A DNA stretch of 32,987 nt from a virus, in IMG/VR virus record IMGVR_UViG_3300008267_000192, positions 1-32,987 of that record. The stretch is one strand, 5' to 3'. The translations under genes were made by a program, and so were the position numbers. Numbering within the stretch: the first letter of the stretch is position 1; each line of letters starts with the position of its first letter. Below, piece by piece: positions 21,292 through 29,173 of the stretch. The notes beneath the pieces are model-generated. The model was not told the origin of the DNA. It did not search any database and worked only from the letters and a program-made list of their open reading frames with translations.

Positions 21292-21781
21292 TTTTTTCTT
21301 TTCTAAAAGTAATTAGCATGTGTTCAAACAAAAAGCCATAAGATGGTTCTTTGGGTTTGATTTTTATTTGCATTTTAGCCTCTTTGAGGCTTCTGTTTCC
21401 CTTGAAAGTATTACAGTCCCTGCAAGCAGCCACCATATTGGTCCAGGTTGAACCGCCGCCCTTGCTCCTTGGAACTATGTGGTCCACGGTTGCGGTCTTG
21501 TCACAGAGGTCTATGCCGCAGTACTGGCACTTGTAGTGGTCTCTTTTGAAGATATTCTTTCTCGAAGGGGCAACCTTCTTGAAGGGAAGTTTAACATAAT
21601 ACTTCAAAATCAATACTTTTGGAATCTTTATGATTTTTGATACGGATATTACTTCGTAATATTCGCCAACAGATTCGTCCACCCATACTTTGTCTTTATC
21701 CAAGAGCTTAAAAGCTTTGGAGATAGTGATAATATTGAGGGGCGTATTGTCTTGATTCAACAGGAGTACCTGTTTCTTCAT
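21284..21781 (-). CDS. HNH endonuclease with CxxC zinc motifs
   Basis: A 165-residue protein from ATG 21781 (MKKQVLLLNQDNTPLN). The HNH core is C85-x2-C88, VDH with D100/H101, N115 in TWTNMV, then C120-x2-C123 and N124. This is the common McrA-like or RNA-free phage HNH type, close to proteins with the start VLxLNxxxxPLxI found in many bacteria and phages. It cuts DNA, and may act as a homing enzyme or a nuclease against other DNA. I rejected the 228-residue frame because its extra N-terminus crosses the divergent promoter region. A leftward late core is five bases plus spacer away. Confidence 0.88.
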   Translation of the reverse strand: MKKQVLLLNQDNTPLNIITISKAFKLLDKDKVWVDESVGEYYEVISVSKIIKIPKVLILKYYVKLPFKKVAPSRKNIFKRDHYKCQYCGIDLCDKTATVDHIVPRSKGGGSTWTNMVAACRDCNTFKGNRSLKEAKMQIKIKPKEPSYGFLFEHMLITFRKEKNA

Positions 21782-21791
21782 ACTTCTTAAG

Positions 21792-21799
21792 TATTTATA
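21792..21799 (-). promoter_or_regulatory. Leftward late promoter TATAAATA of the HNH gene
   Basis: Minus strand: TATAAATA, CTTAA, then predicted start, GAAGT, ATG 21781; the leader is about five bases. Four bases away begins the rightward late core at 21804, forming a divergent late pair. Confidence 0.6.
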
Positions 21800-21803
21800 T
21801 AAA

Positions 21804-21811
21804 TCTAAATA
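21804..21811 (+). promoter_or_regulatory. Rightward late promoter core TCTAAATA
   Basis: TCTAAATA, TTTTA, then a predicted start near 21817, and ATG at 21822 after about five bases. It heads the rightward late genes 21822-23164. Confidence 0.6.
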
Positions 21812-21821
21812 TTTTACAGCC

Positions 21822-22136
21822 ATGGATAATAACAAGAATAAACAATTTTTTTGGCAAGTCAAGGATTTTATGACCAAAAACAACAATCCTGCACCCAAAC
21901 CAAAGCAAAACAGTCTTTTGAATACAGTGACTAATGTTATGAATTCCTCAAAAAATGTTGGAACTCCCAATATTTATGAGGCCCGTAACGGTATAGTAAA
22001 TGGATCAAGCCAAGTAAAGAATTCTGTTTCAAATGTTTTGAACACAGTAAAAAATAGCAATGACAAGCAAAAAGCCAGTTGTGCTGGTTATTCAAACAAC
22101 ATAACCTCGAATCCTTTCAACTTATTCAAAAAATGA
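21822..22136 (+). CDS. Asn-rich small late protein, unknown
   Basis: A 104-residue protein, strongly enriched in Asn, Lys and Ser (MDNNKNKQFFWQVKDFMTKN, later SNNITSNPFNLFKK). Two similar segments, LLNTVTNVMNSSKNV and SVSNVLNTVKNSND, look like an internal repeat. No membrane helix or known domain is seen. It is the first gene after the divergent late promoter pair and overlaps the next gene by ATGA. Asn-rich late proteins of this size are often structural or internal to the head, but this is a guess. Confidence 0.5.
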   Translation: MDNNKNKQFFWQVKDFMTKNNNPAPKPKQNSLLNTVTNVMNSSKNVGTPNIYEARNGIVNGSSQVKNSVSNVLNTVKNSNDKQKASCAGYSNNITSNPFNLFKK

Positions 22137-23164
22137 AAAATAAAAACAATATTGTTTATGGCATCTTGGAAGAAAGGTACTTAAAAAATAAAGTATCTTA
22201 TCTCGTCAAACAGCATTATACTTTGGCAGAAGCTTATGGCTGGCAAGATGCAAAACAATTTGTAAATGACATATATCAAGGAATGGCTGCAAATCCATTA
22301 GAGTTTACACAAAGATATTTTGCAAATCTATTCTCAGATCCAGAAACATATCACTCTGCTGCGGCTTTCTCTGGAACAATACCCGTTTACGGTGATGCAC
22401 TCAGCATTGCAGACTCAGCCTTATACATGGCTCAAGGTGATACAGAATCAGCTAAACTTGCTTTGCTCTCATCGATCCCCTTTATTGGAGCCCCGGCGGA
22501 TGCAAATAGGGTGATGAAAGCCGTTGCTAAATTGGATACAATCCCAAGCAAACTTGATAACTTACCAAAATCAACACTTGTTTTGCCTGATAATCCAAAA
22601 ACAGTTCCAACGACGATTCCGGACTGGCAAGCCCCTAAACCACAGTTGCCGGGTTCAAAGCCAATAGAAATCGAACCCCAATTTGATCCTAATAGACCAT
22701 TCTGGAAGCCCGGACAAAAATCACCTGAACCATATAGTCCGCCACCGATTCCAGAAATACCCGCACCAAAACCATCTTTCCCAAGAAGGGCTCCAAGAAT
22801 TCCTCTGCCAGATATGCCAGAAGAAGAAAAAAATCTTGGAACAGATCCAATCTCATCAACAGGAATTGAACCATCCGAATTTGAAGCTTCTCCAAGAGTT
22901 GAAGGTGAAACCGGTATGCAAATACAAGCATATCCAAAACCAGATTTTATGAGAGCAATTCTTTCTAACTTGAAGCTTGCAACATCCTTGAAAAAAGAAG
23001 AAGATGAAGAGGATGATACTCCAGACTATGGCAGTGAAATGCAAAACATTGATTTTAAAAATGAATTAAAAAATGTAGAGCCAGACGCCAGCGCTAAAAA
23101 AATTGATGTAGATTTGCAACAAACAAAGTTAGGAAAATATTCTGGATCTTATAGAGTAAAGTGA
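22133..23164 (+). CDS. Late protein with hydrophobic hairpin and proline-rich region (candidate internal or ejected protein)
   Basis: A 343-residue protein from ATG 22133 (MKNKNNIVYGILEE); the earlier in-frame start lies in the preceding gene. I-L-E at 11-13 fits the prohead protease rule L/I-x-E. Residues 82-120 form a small-residue hydrophobic hairpin (TIPVYGDALSIADSALYMAQ then LLSSIPFIGAPAD) of the same plan as residues 198-248 of the protein at 19148. Residues 155-240 are rich in Pro (PYSPPPIPEIPAPKPSFP), then a highly acidic tail contains KKEEDEEDD. No enzyme motif is seen. Such a layout suggests an extended protein that may be packaged and threaded out, which is inference. Confidence 0.5.
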   Translation: MKNKNNIVYGILEERYLKNKVSYLVKQHYTLAEAYGWQDAKQFVNDIYQGMAANPLEFTQRYFANLFSDPETYHSAAAFSGTIPVYGDALSIADSALYMAQGDTESAKLALLSSIPFIGAPADANRVMKAVAKLDTIPSKLDNLPKSTLVLPDNPKTVPTTIPDWQAPKPQLPGSKPIEIEPQFDPNRPFWKPGQKSPEPYSPPPIPEIPAPKPSFPRRAPRIPLPDMPEEEKNLGTDPISSTGIEPSEFEASPRVEGETGMQIQAYPKPDFMRAILSNLKLATSLKKEEDEEDDTPDYGSEMQNIDFKNELKNVEPDASAKKIDVDLQQTKLGKYSGSYRVK

Positions 23165-23170
23165 TATAAT
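23165..23170 (+). promoter_or_regulatory. Extended -10 box (TGATATAAT) of the exonuclease gene
   Basis: TGATATAAT is the same nonamer as upstream of the helicase gene. The GTG start codon at 23178 is seven bases after the box. No good -35 is present (TGGATC at the expected place), so it depends on the extended -10 if real. Confidence 0.4.
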
Positions 23171-23177
23171 TAATTAA

Positions 23178-23843
23178 GTGACTATTCAAAATAAGTTTAT
23201 ACATCTAGACAATCAAATACCAGAAGTTACTCTAAAAGAAGTCCAGAAGGATGGAAAAAGATATTATTCCACTCCAGAAGGAGAATTTCCAAGCGTAACG
23301 ACTGTAGTGGGATTTGAAAAACAAAAGTTTTTTTCTGAGTGGAGACAAAGAAACCCGGAAGAAAGCAAGAGAGTAACTTCTCGTGGAACCAAATTTCACA
23401 GCATAATTGAAAATTACTTAAACAATGAGTCTTTAGATTTGGATGATACAAATTCCAATCTAAAGGCTCTTTTTCTTTTGCTTCAACCCGAATTAGACAA
23501 AATAAACAATATTGTCGCTTTGGAAACTCCTCTTTGGTCAAAAATACTTGGGTTAGCTGGAAGAACAGATTGCATTGCCGAATACGACGGAAAACTTTCA
23601 ATCATTGACTTCAAGGCAAGCACCAAGGAGAAAAGAAAGCAAGATATTGAAAATTATTTTACTCAGGCAACGGCATACGCCCTCATGTATCAAGAAAGAA
23701 CCGGAATTGTTATAGACAACTTTGCAATTCTTATTGCATGTGAGGATGGTTTGAGACAGGTTTTTCAGGATAAGCCAATAAAATATGTTAAAAAATTGCG
23801 AGAAGCAATAGTAAAATACAGGAATAATAATGGAAACACATAA
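23178..23843 (+). CDS. PD-(D/E)XK exonuclease, MGME1/Cas4-like
   Basis: A 221-residue protein with a GTG start. The nuclease core is GLAGRTDCIAEYDG with D131 followed by LSIIDFKAS with D144 and K146, then a helix NYFTQATAYALMYQE with the conserved Gln/Tyr. The N-terminal YYSTPEGEFPSVTTVVGFE and RGTKFHSIIENYL (His near motif I) match MGME1-type RecB-family exonucleases that I recall from marine phages. It likely trims single-stranded DNA ends during replication or recombination. It has its own early-like -10 among late genes. The 3' end overlaps the next gene by 14 bases. Confidence 0.82.
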   Translation: MTIQNKFIHLDNQIPEVTLKEVQKDGKRYYSTPEGEFPSVTTVVGFEKQKFFSEWRQRNPEESKRVTSRGTKFHSIIENYLNNESLDLDDTNSNLKALFLLLQPELDKINNIVALETPLWSKILGLAGRTDCIAEYDGKLSIIDFKASTKEKRKQDIENYFTQATAYALMYQERTGIVIDNFAILIACEDGLRQVFQDKPIKYVKKLREAIVKYRNNNGNT

Positions 23844-24405
23844 ACTGAAAACAGTTGAAGATGATGTGAATCGACGGGGATCCAAGCTTTGGACAAGAAT
23901 GAATGACAATTCAAAAGCTGTTTCTGCAAGAGCAGCTTTTGTTGCTGAATACGGCGGGTTCTTCAAGAAAGAAGGCAGGTATTGGGTCTGGGTCAGCCAA
24001 GTGGATGTGAACAATGGTTATTGGTTAAAGAGAGTTGATACCGATGAAAAGGTATTTTTTACCAGCATGACCGAATTCGGAGAGAAAAACGGTCTTACTC
24101 CCGTAAAAATTTGCGAATTGCTGAATGGAAAAAGAAAAACATATAAAGGCTGGACTGCGGTTGAACTGAGAGCCGTCAAAGATTCTGTCGGATCACATGA
24201 AAAGGATAAAAAAGAAGTAGTGAAGGTAAAATCCTACAATGGTGCAACTTTTCAAAATATCCAAACAAAAGAAATTTTTTACGTAGAAAACATCTCAGAA
24301 TACGCAAAAACCAATAATATAAACAAAAGCAATCTTTATAAGGTCGCCATTGGAAAAATGAAGAGCTACAAAGGACTGAAACTTTACAATCCTTTAGATG
24401 TTTAA
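23830..24405 (+). CDS. Protein with two nuclease-associated modular DNA-binding (NUMOD-like) repeats
   Basis: A 191-residue protein. Residues about 73-112 (VFFTSMTEFGEKNGLTPVKI, then LLNGKRKTYKGW) and about 148-188 (IFYVENISEYAKTNNINKSN, then VAIGKMKSYKGLKLY) are two copies of a small helix-turn-helix module. Such modules usually sit at the C-terminus of GIY-YIG or HNH homing endonucleases and bind their target. Here no nuclease domain is attached. The first 70 residues (RRGSKLWTRMNDNSKAVSAR) are unassigned. It is translationally coupled to the exonuclease. A free-standing DNA-binding protein or a relic of a homing enzyme are both possible. Confidence 0.6.
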   Translation: METHKLKTVEDDVNRRGSKLWTRMNDNSKAVSARAAFVAEYGGFFKKEGRYWVWVSQVDVNNGYWLKRVDTDEKVFFTSMTEFGEKNGLTPVKICELLNGKRKTYKGWTAVELRAVKDSVGSHEKDKKEVVKVKSYNGATFQNIQTKEIFYVENISEYAKTNNINKSNLYKVAIGKMKSYKGLKLYNPLDV

Positions 24406-24411
24406 TATTAT

Positions 24412-24419
24412 CATAAATA
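24412..24419 (+). promoter_or_regulatory. Late promoter core CATAAATA
   Basis: CATAAATA, ATTTA, then A 24425 as predicted start, one base before ATG 24426. The mRNA would be leaderless or have one extra base. Confidence 0.65.
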
Positions 24420-24425
24420 ATTTAA

Positions 24426-26807
24426 ATGAACTTCAAGGATCTTTTATTACGTTTAAACGAAGAAAGTCGTACCCAGGCAGATTCCTTCCGAACCACTGGA
24501 GAGGCTTTAAAGAAGGAAAAGGCGGTATCCACGGCCCCTGACAAGAAGGCTAAGGATGCTGCCAGAAAGCGTGCAGAGCGATCTAAGCAGATTCCTCGAA
24601 GCAGAAAAACAAAAGAAGAGCTGATCAAAGAAGTTGTTCCTGTAAAAACAGGTACAGGAAACGTTCAGTTAATTTTTAGAGATTCCTTCGACAAAGGAAG
24701 ACATACAAAATTGATGAAAGGCGAATCCCTTTCATTTGAAGAAGCAAAGTCTTTCACAAAAGATCCAAAATTTGAACAAACCGGTGCTTCAAAACTTCTC
24801 TTTGGTGAATTAAAAATAAAAGAAGAACCAAAAGAAAAGAGCGCTGAACAGGGAGCTGCAACCGCTCCAGGAAAAGAAGTAGAGAAAGAGGCGGAAGAAC
24901 AACAGGAAAAGGGTGCTCCTGAAGGCAAGCAGGCAAAGAAGGCAACCAAGGAAGATATCTTCAACATGCTTGGCCAGATGTCTCCCGAGCAACTTGCACA
25001 AGTTCCTTTCGAAGTTCGTCAAGAGTATTTCATGCAAACAAGGAAGCCAACTTCCAGTAATGCATTTGATAGCATGACATTCGAAAAACTGAGCAACTTG
25101 TTTGGTATTAACAGCCTAACAACCACCCCATACAACCAACAAGTAATCAACGCATTGGTTCTGTTGGCGAAGCTGAAGGCGGGTGCAAGCGAACAAGAAA
25201 TTCAATCATATGCCGCATTGTCACCAACAGCATTTGATTTTACCAAGATCGCATTTTCTCAGGCCAGAAAGATTCTGTCGCAAATGGGAGAGCAGTGCAT
25301 CCAAAACCTTGTTTCCACTGTAGAGAACAGCACTTCTGGAATAACCAATGAAGGAAACGTGGACATGGAGTGCGGTGGCTACAAATTCAAGGTAGCTGCT
25401 GGCGGTGAATTTTTGCTTACAACCGACAAGTTTGACCAAAAATCAAAAACCTATCGTGGTTTGATCAACGCTGCAATGGCCGAGACTCTTCAGAATCCAA
25501 GCATTGCAAAAGATCCAAAAGTAAAAGCTTTCGCAGATTCGGTAAATCAAGCAGGAAGCAAGTTTTCAAACGTATTGGTAAACCAACAATCCTTCGCAAT
25601 GATCAAGAAGAACCCAGAACTTCTTGCACAATTGCAACAAATGGAAATCCAAGATTCATCCGGTCAAAACCTTGGAAAGCTTGTTGATGAAAAGGGAAAT
25701 CTGAATGGTAAAGCTTCATTCGAGAAATACAAAGAGGAAATCTCAAAACCCTCTGTTTCTCTTTTCAAGAACAACCCAAAGAACCCATCTGAGTTTGTTG
25801 ATAACTTCATTCAATCCATACTCAAGATGTATTATCGCGGAGACAATCTAAAGGATCCCGAAAACGCTCCAAACCATCTGGTTACCCAAAATGGTATATT
25901 CAAACTTAGCGATGACTACATTGAAGAAATCGCAAGAACTGCAACTGTTTCCGTAAAGACAGTAAAGAAAGAACCAGGAACAGACAATATTCTCAAGGGA
26001 AATAAGCCATCCGAACTTTTCAATAGATTTGTAACAGTTGTTGAAGCCAAAGAGCAACCAACAAAAAATAAATTTTCTGTAGAAGATCTTTTGATCCGAA
26101 AAGAAACACTGGATCCTGTTCAAATGGCTCTGTCCCAAGCAAGTCAGAGCATGGACTTTGATATCAATGTCAGCCTGTTGCCAGGATTTACTCCAAAAGA
26201 TCTCAATACCATTCAGTACAATTACGTAAAAATTGGAAAAAAGACTGTAAAGATTCCTGTAGAAAAAACAGAGCTGGTTGCACTGCAGATGCAGGAGCAC
26301 GTTGCAATTCTAAGCAATGAACTGTTGATTGAATCACTTACAAACAATTTTGTTCTGGAAAAACTAATAAAGAGCGGATTGTTGACATCCGAAGAGGCAG
26401 AATCAATCGTCACTCCGGGGATATTGGCCGAAGAAAACTATATTAAGGTAGTTTACAATAACCTCTTGGAAAGAGTCCAAGAAAATCCAAACATACTTGT
26501 TTACATACTCAACGCCTACAATAGCGATCTTTATGAAAAATATGTTCGTGATTACAAGATGGAATACAGGAATTATCACGGAAAACCCAAGCAAAGAAAA
26601 GAACGCGCCGCAAGAACAAAGGCCAGAGAGCAGTTGATAAAAAAGGGTAGAGTCAAAAAAGGTGATGGCAAGGACGTAGACCATAAGGTTCCTCTCCGAA
26701 AGGGTGGTTCAAAAGGACTAAATAATGTGAGAGTCAGGGACAGATCTAACAATCGTTCCGACAATGGCCATAAAAAAGGCGAGAAACAAAATAAGGATTG
26801 GGAATGA
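24426..26807 (+). CDS. Large late protein with capsid-leader-like N-terminus and C-terminal HNH-like motif
   Basis: A 793-residue protein. It starts MNFKDLLLRLNE-ES, with L-N-E at 10-12 as a possible prohead protease site. Residues 30-65 are Lys/Arg-rich, 135-185 are a Glu/Lys/Ala-rich low-complexity segment, and a long mixed domain (about 190-720) is unassigned. The C-terminus is basic (KQRKERAARTKAREQLIKK) followed by VDHKVPLRKGG (D752, H753), GLNNVRVRDRSNNRSDNG, an HNH-type signature lacking CxxC zinc ligands. DNA cleavage or DNA binding is likely for the tail. The combination suggests a nuclease packaged in the head, which is a hypothesis. It overlaps the next gene by ATGA. Confidence 0.6.
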   Translation: MNFKDLLLRLNEESRTQADSFRTTGEALKKEKAVSTAPDKKAKDAARKRAERSKQIPRSRKTKEELIKEVVPVKTGTGNVQLIFRDSFDKGRHTKLMKGESLSFEEAKSFTKDPKFEQTGASKLLFGELKIKEEPKEKSAEQGAATAPGKEVEKEAEEQQEKGAPEGKQAKKATKEDIFNMLGQMSPEQLAQVPFEVRQEYFMQTRKPTSSNAFDSMTFEKLSNLFGINSLTTTPYNQQVINALVLLAKLKAGASEQEIQSYAALSPTAFDFTKIAFSQARKILSQMGEQCIQNLVSTVENSTSGITNEGNVDMECGGYKFKVAAGGEFLLTTDKFDQKSKTYRGLINAAMAETLQNPSIAKDPKVKAFADSVNQAGSKFSNVLVNQQSFAMIKKNPELLAQLQQMEIQDSSGQNLGKLVDEKGNLNGKASFEKYKEEISKPSVSLFKNNPKNPSEFVDNFIQSILKMYYRGDNLKDPENAPNHLVTQNGIFKLSDDYIEEIARTATVSVKTVKKEPGTDNILKGNKPSELFNRFVTVVEAKEQPTKNKFSVEDLLIRKETLDPVQMALSQASQSMDFDINVSLLPGFTPKDLNTIQYNYVKIGKKTVKIPVEKTELVALQMQEHVAILSNELLIESLTNNFVLEKLIKSGLLTSEEAESIVTPGILAEENYIKVVYNNLLERVQENPNILVYILNAYNSDLYEKYVRDYKMEYRNYHGKPKQRKERAARTKAREQLIKKGRVKKGDGKDVDHKVPLRKGGSKGLNNVRVRDRSNNRSDNGHKKGEKQNKDWE

Positions 26808-28210
26808 GCAACAAGAATATCCAACCACTTTTAGAAAAAGTATTTGAAAAATCCGGACTTGGAAAGTGGTTCAACAAGGAATCAGCCGGTGGCGGTCCTG
26901 GTTGGGATAGGTACAACACCAAGGGAGAACGGATCGGCAAGTGCGGTGATGCCGAAGAGGGTGAGTCTTATTCGGCTTGCTTGAGCAAGCAAAAGGCCAA
27001 GAAGCTAGGAAAAGAAGGCATTGGTTCTTTTGTTAGAAGAAAAAGATCTGCCCAAAAGAAGGCTGGACGTGGAACAAAAGGTTCAGTCAAAGGCAAAGGA
27101 AAAAAACCAGTATTCGTTAAAACTGGTGTGACAGAAGTAAAAGAATGCTTTGATTCTTTCTTGGTTGAAAGCTCTGCCAAGGTATTCGAGATGAGTTTTA
27201 TCTCGGTTGAGGCAAACGATCTTCTTCCATGCGACATCGTAATAAATGAGTCTGGTCAGATATTTGACATTGATTACATTATTGAAAATAATGGAAACCT
27301 GTTGATTGGAATGACTGACTTGGATGGAAATGAATTTGAAGAAAATTTTAATCCTTCCACCATCATGGGGTTCATAGACAATACTGAAGGACAATCTTAC
27401 ACCGAATATGGTGATAAAGTCGAAGTATATGAAGAGAGTGGAAGCAAAGTAAAGCTAAACAAGATCATGCGCGGAGATGTTAAAAAATACAAAGTTTACG
27501 TAAAAAATGACAAAGGAAATGTTGTCAAAGTAAATTTTGGTGATCCTAACATGGAAATCAAGCGCGATGATCCAAACAGAAGAAAGAACTTCAGAGCAAG
27601 ACACAACTGCGACAACCCGGGCCCAAGATGGAAGGCTCGTTACTGGGCCTGCAAAACCTGGAGCTCAAAGCCAGTCAGCGCAATGTTGAAAGAAGACATT
27701 GAATTGCTGGGCGAGGCTAAGAAAAACAAGCCAAAAGATCCTAAAAAGTGGTCAAGTTGCATTGCTCAGGCAAAGAAAAAATTTGAAGTTTATCCATCTG
27801 CTTATGCAAATGCATGGGCAGCAAAATGCTACAAGAGCAAAGGTGGAAAATGGAAGGCCCTATCAGAAAATATTTCTGATAATATTGTAAAATCTGTAAA
27901 TGAAACAAATTACAATCCAAATTTGTATGGTTTGATGAAAGAAGCAAACGACAGGCATCCTAGTTATTTTCCTTCATGGTATGACATTTATCACTATTGG
28001 AAAAATACTCCTTTCGGTATAAATCCTCGCCCAGAAAAAGACCGTTCAATAGAAGGCGAAGATTTTCATTATAGATTTTATGACCCATTAAATCCAAATG
28101 CGGAACCATCTCCAGTTGCACCCAGTTTTCATCATCCATTTGACCCATTTGTTTTTCCGGTAACGGGACCATATCAACAACCTGGAAATAATAGTACAGT
28201 CAGTCCTTGA
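26804..28210 (+). CDS. Multi-module basic protein with three Cys/Trp/Lys-rich phage domains, unknown
   Basis: A 468-residue protein from ATG 26804; TTG 26798 is an alternative. Module 1 (about 18-90) is GPGWDRYNTKGERIGKCGD, then YSACLSKQKAKKL and a basic tail, a small domain of unknown function common in large phages. A middle beta region (about 120-250) follows. Module 2 (about 262-285) is FRARHNCDNPGPRWKARYW then ACKTW. Module 3 (about 313-350) is KKWSSCIAQAKKKFEVYPSA then YANAWAAKCYKSKGGKW. I recall both from marine phage proteins without known function. The tail is Pro/His/Tyr-rich. Basic Cys-containing modules suggest DNA binding. It is coupled to the HNH-tailed gene, so the two products may act together. 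Confidence 0.55.
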   Translation: MSNKNIQPLLEKVFEKSGLGKWFNKESAGGGPGWDRYNTKGERIGKCGDAEEGESYSACLSKQKAKKLGKEGIGSFVRRKRSAQKKAGRGTKGSVKGKGKKPVFVKTGVTEVKECFDSFLVESSAKVFEMSFISVEANDLLPCDIVINESGQIFDIDYIIENNGNLLIGMTDLDGNEFEENFNPSTIMGFIDNTEGQSYTEYGDKVEVYEESGSKVKLNKIMRGDVKKYKVYVKNDKGNVVKVNFGDPNMEIKRDDPNRRKNFRARHNCDNPGPRWKARYWACKTWSSKPVSAMLKEDIELLGEAKKNKPKDPKKWSSCIAQAKKKFEVYPSAYANAWAAKCYKSKGGKWKALSENISDNIVKSVNETNYNPNLYGLMKEANDRHPSYFPSWYDIYHYWKNTPFGINPRPEKDRSIEGEDFHYRFYDPLNPNAEPSPVAPSFHHPFDPFVFPVTGPYQQPGNNSTVSP

Positions 28211-28219
28211 TAAAAATTA

Positions 28220-28227
28220 ACTAAATA
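28220..28227 (+). promoter_or_regulatory. Late promoter core ACTAAATA
   Basis: ACTAAATA, TAATT, predicted start 28233, then ATG 28237 after four bases. An in-frame TTG at 28231 would lie outside the transcript, which supports ATG 28237. Confidence 0.6.
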
Positions 28228-28236
28228 TAATTGACC

Positions 28237-28767
28237 ATGAAATTTAAACAATTATTACAAATTACCGGCCCAATTCATGAAAATTCAGGTGAACACACCT
28301 TTGGCGGTGGTTTGTTCATCGGAGATCCTTCAGCACCAAAGCTCCCAAGCACCCTGACGGACAAAGGAACTTTCAACATTAAGCTTCCAAGATCACTGGA
28401 CGCAATCAATGCTCTTCTTTATTCTTTGAGCCAAAAGGACTTCGTTGATCCAGATTCGGTATTGAACGTCGTAAAGCAAAAGCTCAACCATTTTGGCTTT
28501 GACTTTCAACAAGTCACTGCTCTTCCAGATGGTGAAACAAAAATTAAGCTCTATCAATACGGTAGCCCCTACATCGGTGTCTATGGAATGACACCACATG
28601 CCAATGTCGATGATACCGGATTCTCGACAGATGGTATAACAGAAAAACTCGGACATGGATTGGTTCTTTCAATTAATGTGGTCAAGCAACCAAATTATTT
28701 GCGTAAAGTCCAAATGGTGATTATTCCTGATAATGTTTTGGACTCAGACTGTGGTTGTGAACACTAA
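28237..28767 (+). CDS. Late protein with capsid-leader-like N-terminus, unknown
   Basis: A 176-residue protein beginning MKFKQLLQITGPIHE-N, with I-H-E at 13-15 as possible protease site. The rest is a compact alpha/beta domain: FNIKLPRSLDAINALLYSLS, VLNVVKQKLNHFGFDFQQV, ETKIKLYQYGSPYIGVYG, HGLVLSINVVK, and a Cys-containing end DSDCGCEH. No family is recognised. The late promoter just upstream and the leader-like start put it in the candidate head-internal set. The next gene starts before its stop (overlap 35 bases for ATG 28733, 11 for GTG 28757). Confidence 0.5.
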   Translation: MKFKQLLQITGPIHENSGEHTFGGGLFIGDPSAPKLPSTLTDKGTFNIKLPRSLDAINALLYSLSQKDFVDPDSVLNVVKQKLNHFGFDFQQVTALPDGETKIKLYQYGSPYIGVYGMTPHANVDDTGFSTDGITEKLGHGLVLSINVVKQPNYLRKVQMVIIPDNVLDSDCGCEH

Positions 28768-29173
28768 TAGAAAATTAAAAACTAATAAACCGCTCCTGAC
28801 AGAAGAAGTCTTCCTGACTTTCTGTCAGGAGAATTATTTTAATCCAGAGTGCTCTGGAAAAAATGAGTTCATTGACGACCTAAAAAGAATAAAATACGTC
28901 AAAAGACTCATTCAAAAAATACATAAGCACAAGACCTTAAAATCTATACGTGAAAGATTAATAATAAATCACATAATAATCCTCAAAAATGTATTTGGTG
29001 AGGAAAATTGTGCCAGAATATTATTTTTCAAGCTTGAACCAAAACTCCATTCATATCTTAAATCCTTCTTGGTTCACTTGGAGTTTTCAATACAAATTTT
29101 GCCTGAAGCAGAATACAGAAAAATAAACACGGATCCCCGGGTTGACAGAAAATTAAACACTCCCCAGACCTAA
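28733..29173 (+). CDS. Conserved phage protein of unknown function (ENYxNPxC, RIKYVKRL type)
   Basis: A 146-residue protein. Its landmarks are PLLTEEVFLTFCQENYFNPEC (about 20-40, with two Cys), then FIDDLKRIKYVKRLIQK, then RERLIINHIIILKNVFGEEN and ARILFFKLEPKLHSYLKSFL. I have seen this pattern in many T4-like and other large phages as a family of unknown function, usually near structural genes. The start is uncertain: ATG 28733 gives residues overlapping the previous gene, while GTG 28757 gives VNTNRKLKT. A perfect 12-bp inverted repeat (28793-28831) lies within its first third. Confidence 0.6.
   Translation: MFWTQTVVVNTNRKLKTNKPLLTEEVFLTFCQENYFNPECSGKNEFIDDLKRIKYVKRLIQKIHKHKTLKSIRERLIINHIIILKNVFGEENCARILFFKLEPKLHSYLKSFLVHLEFSIQILPEAEYRKINTDPRVDRKLNTPQT
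28793..28831 (+). repeat. Perfect 12-bp inverted repeat inside a coding region
   Basis: CTCCTGACAGAA (28793-28804) and TTCTGTCAGGAG (28820-28831) are exact reverse complements; the 15-base loop itself contains GAAG/CTTC. It lies 26 bases after the stop of the preceding gene but inside the next one. AATTATTTT follows, so it resembles a weak terminator or an RNA-processing site. Confidence 0.6.

Noticed and set aside
21822-21970. N-terminal extension of the HNH gene to 21970
   Set aside because: It would cross both divergent late promoters and the start of the rightward gene; the ATG at 21781 fits the family start.
26711-26719. ACTAAATAA in the HNH-like C-terminus as a late promoter
   Set aside because: It encodes part of the conserved GLNNVR segment and no gene start follows within about 85 bases.
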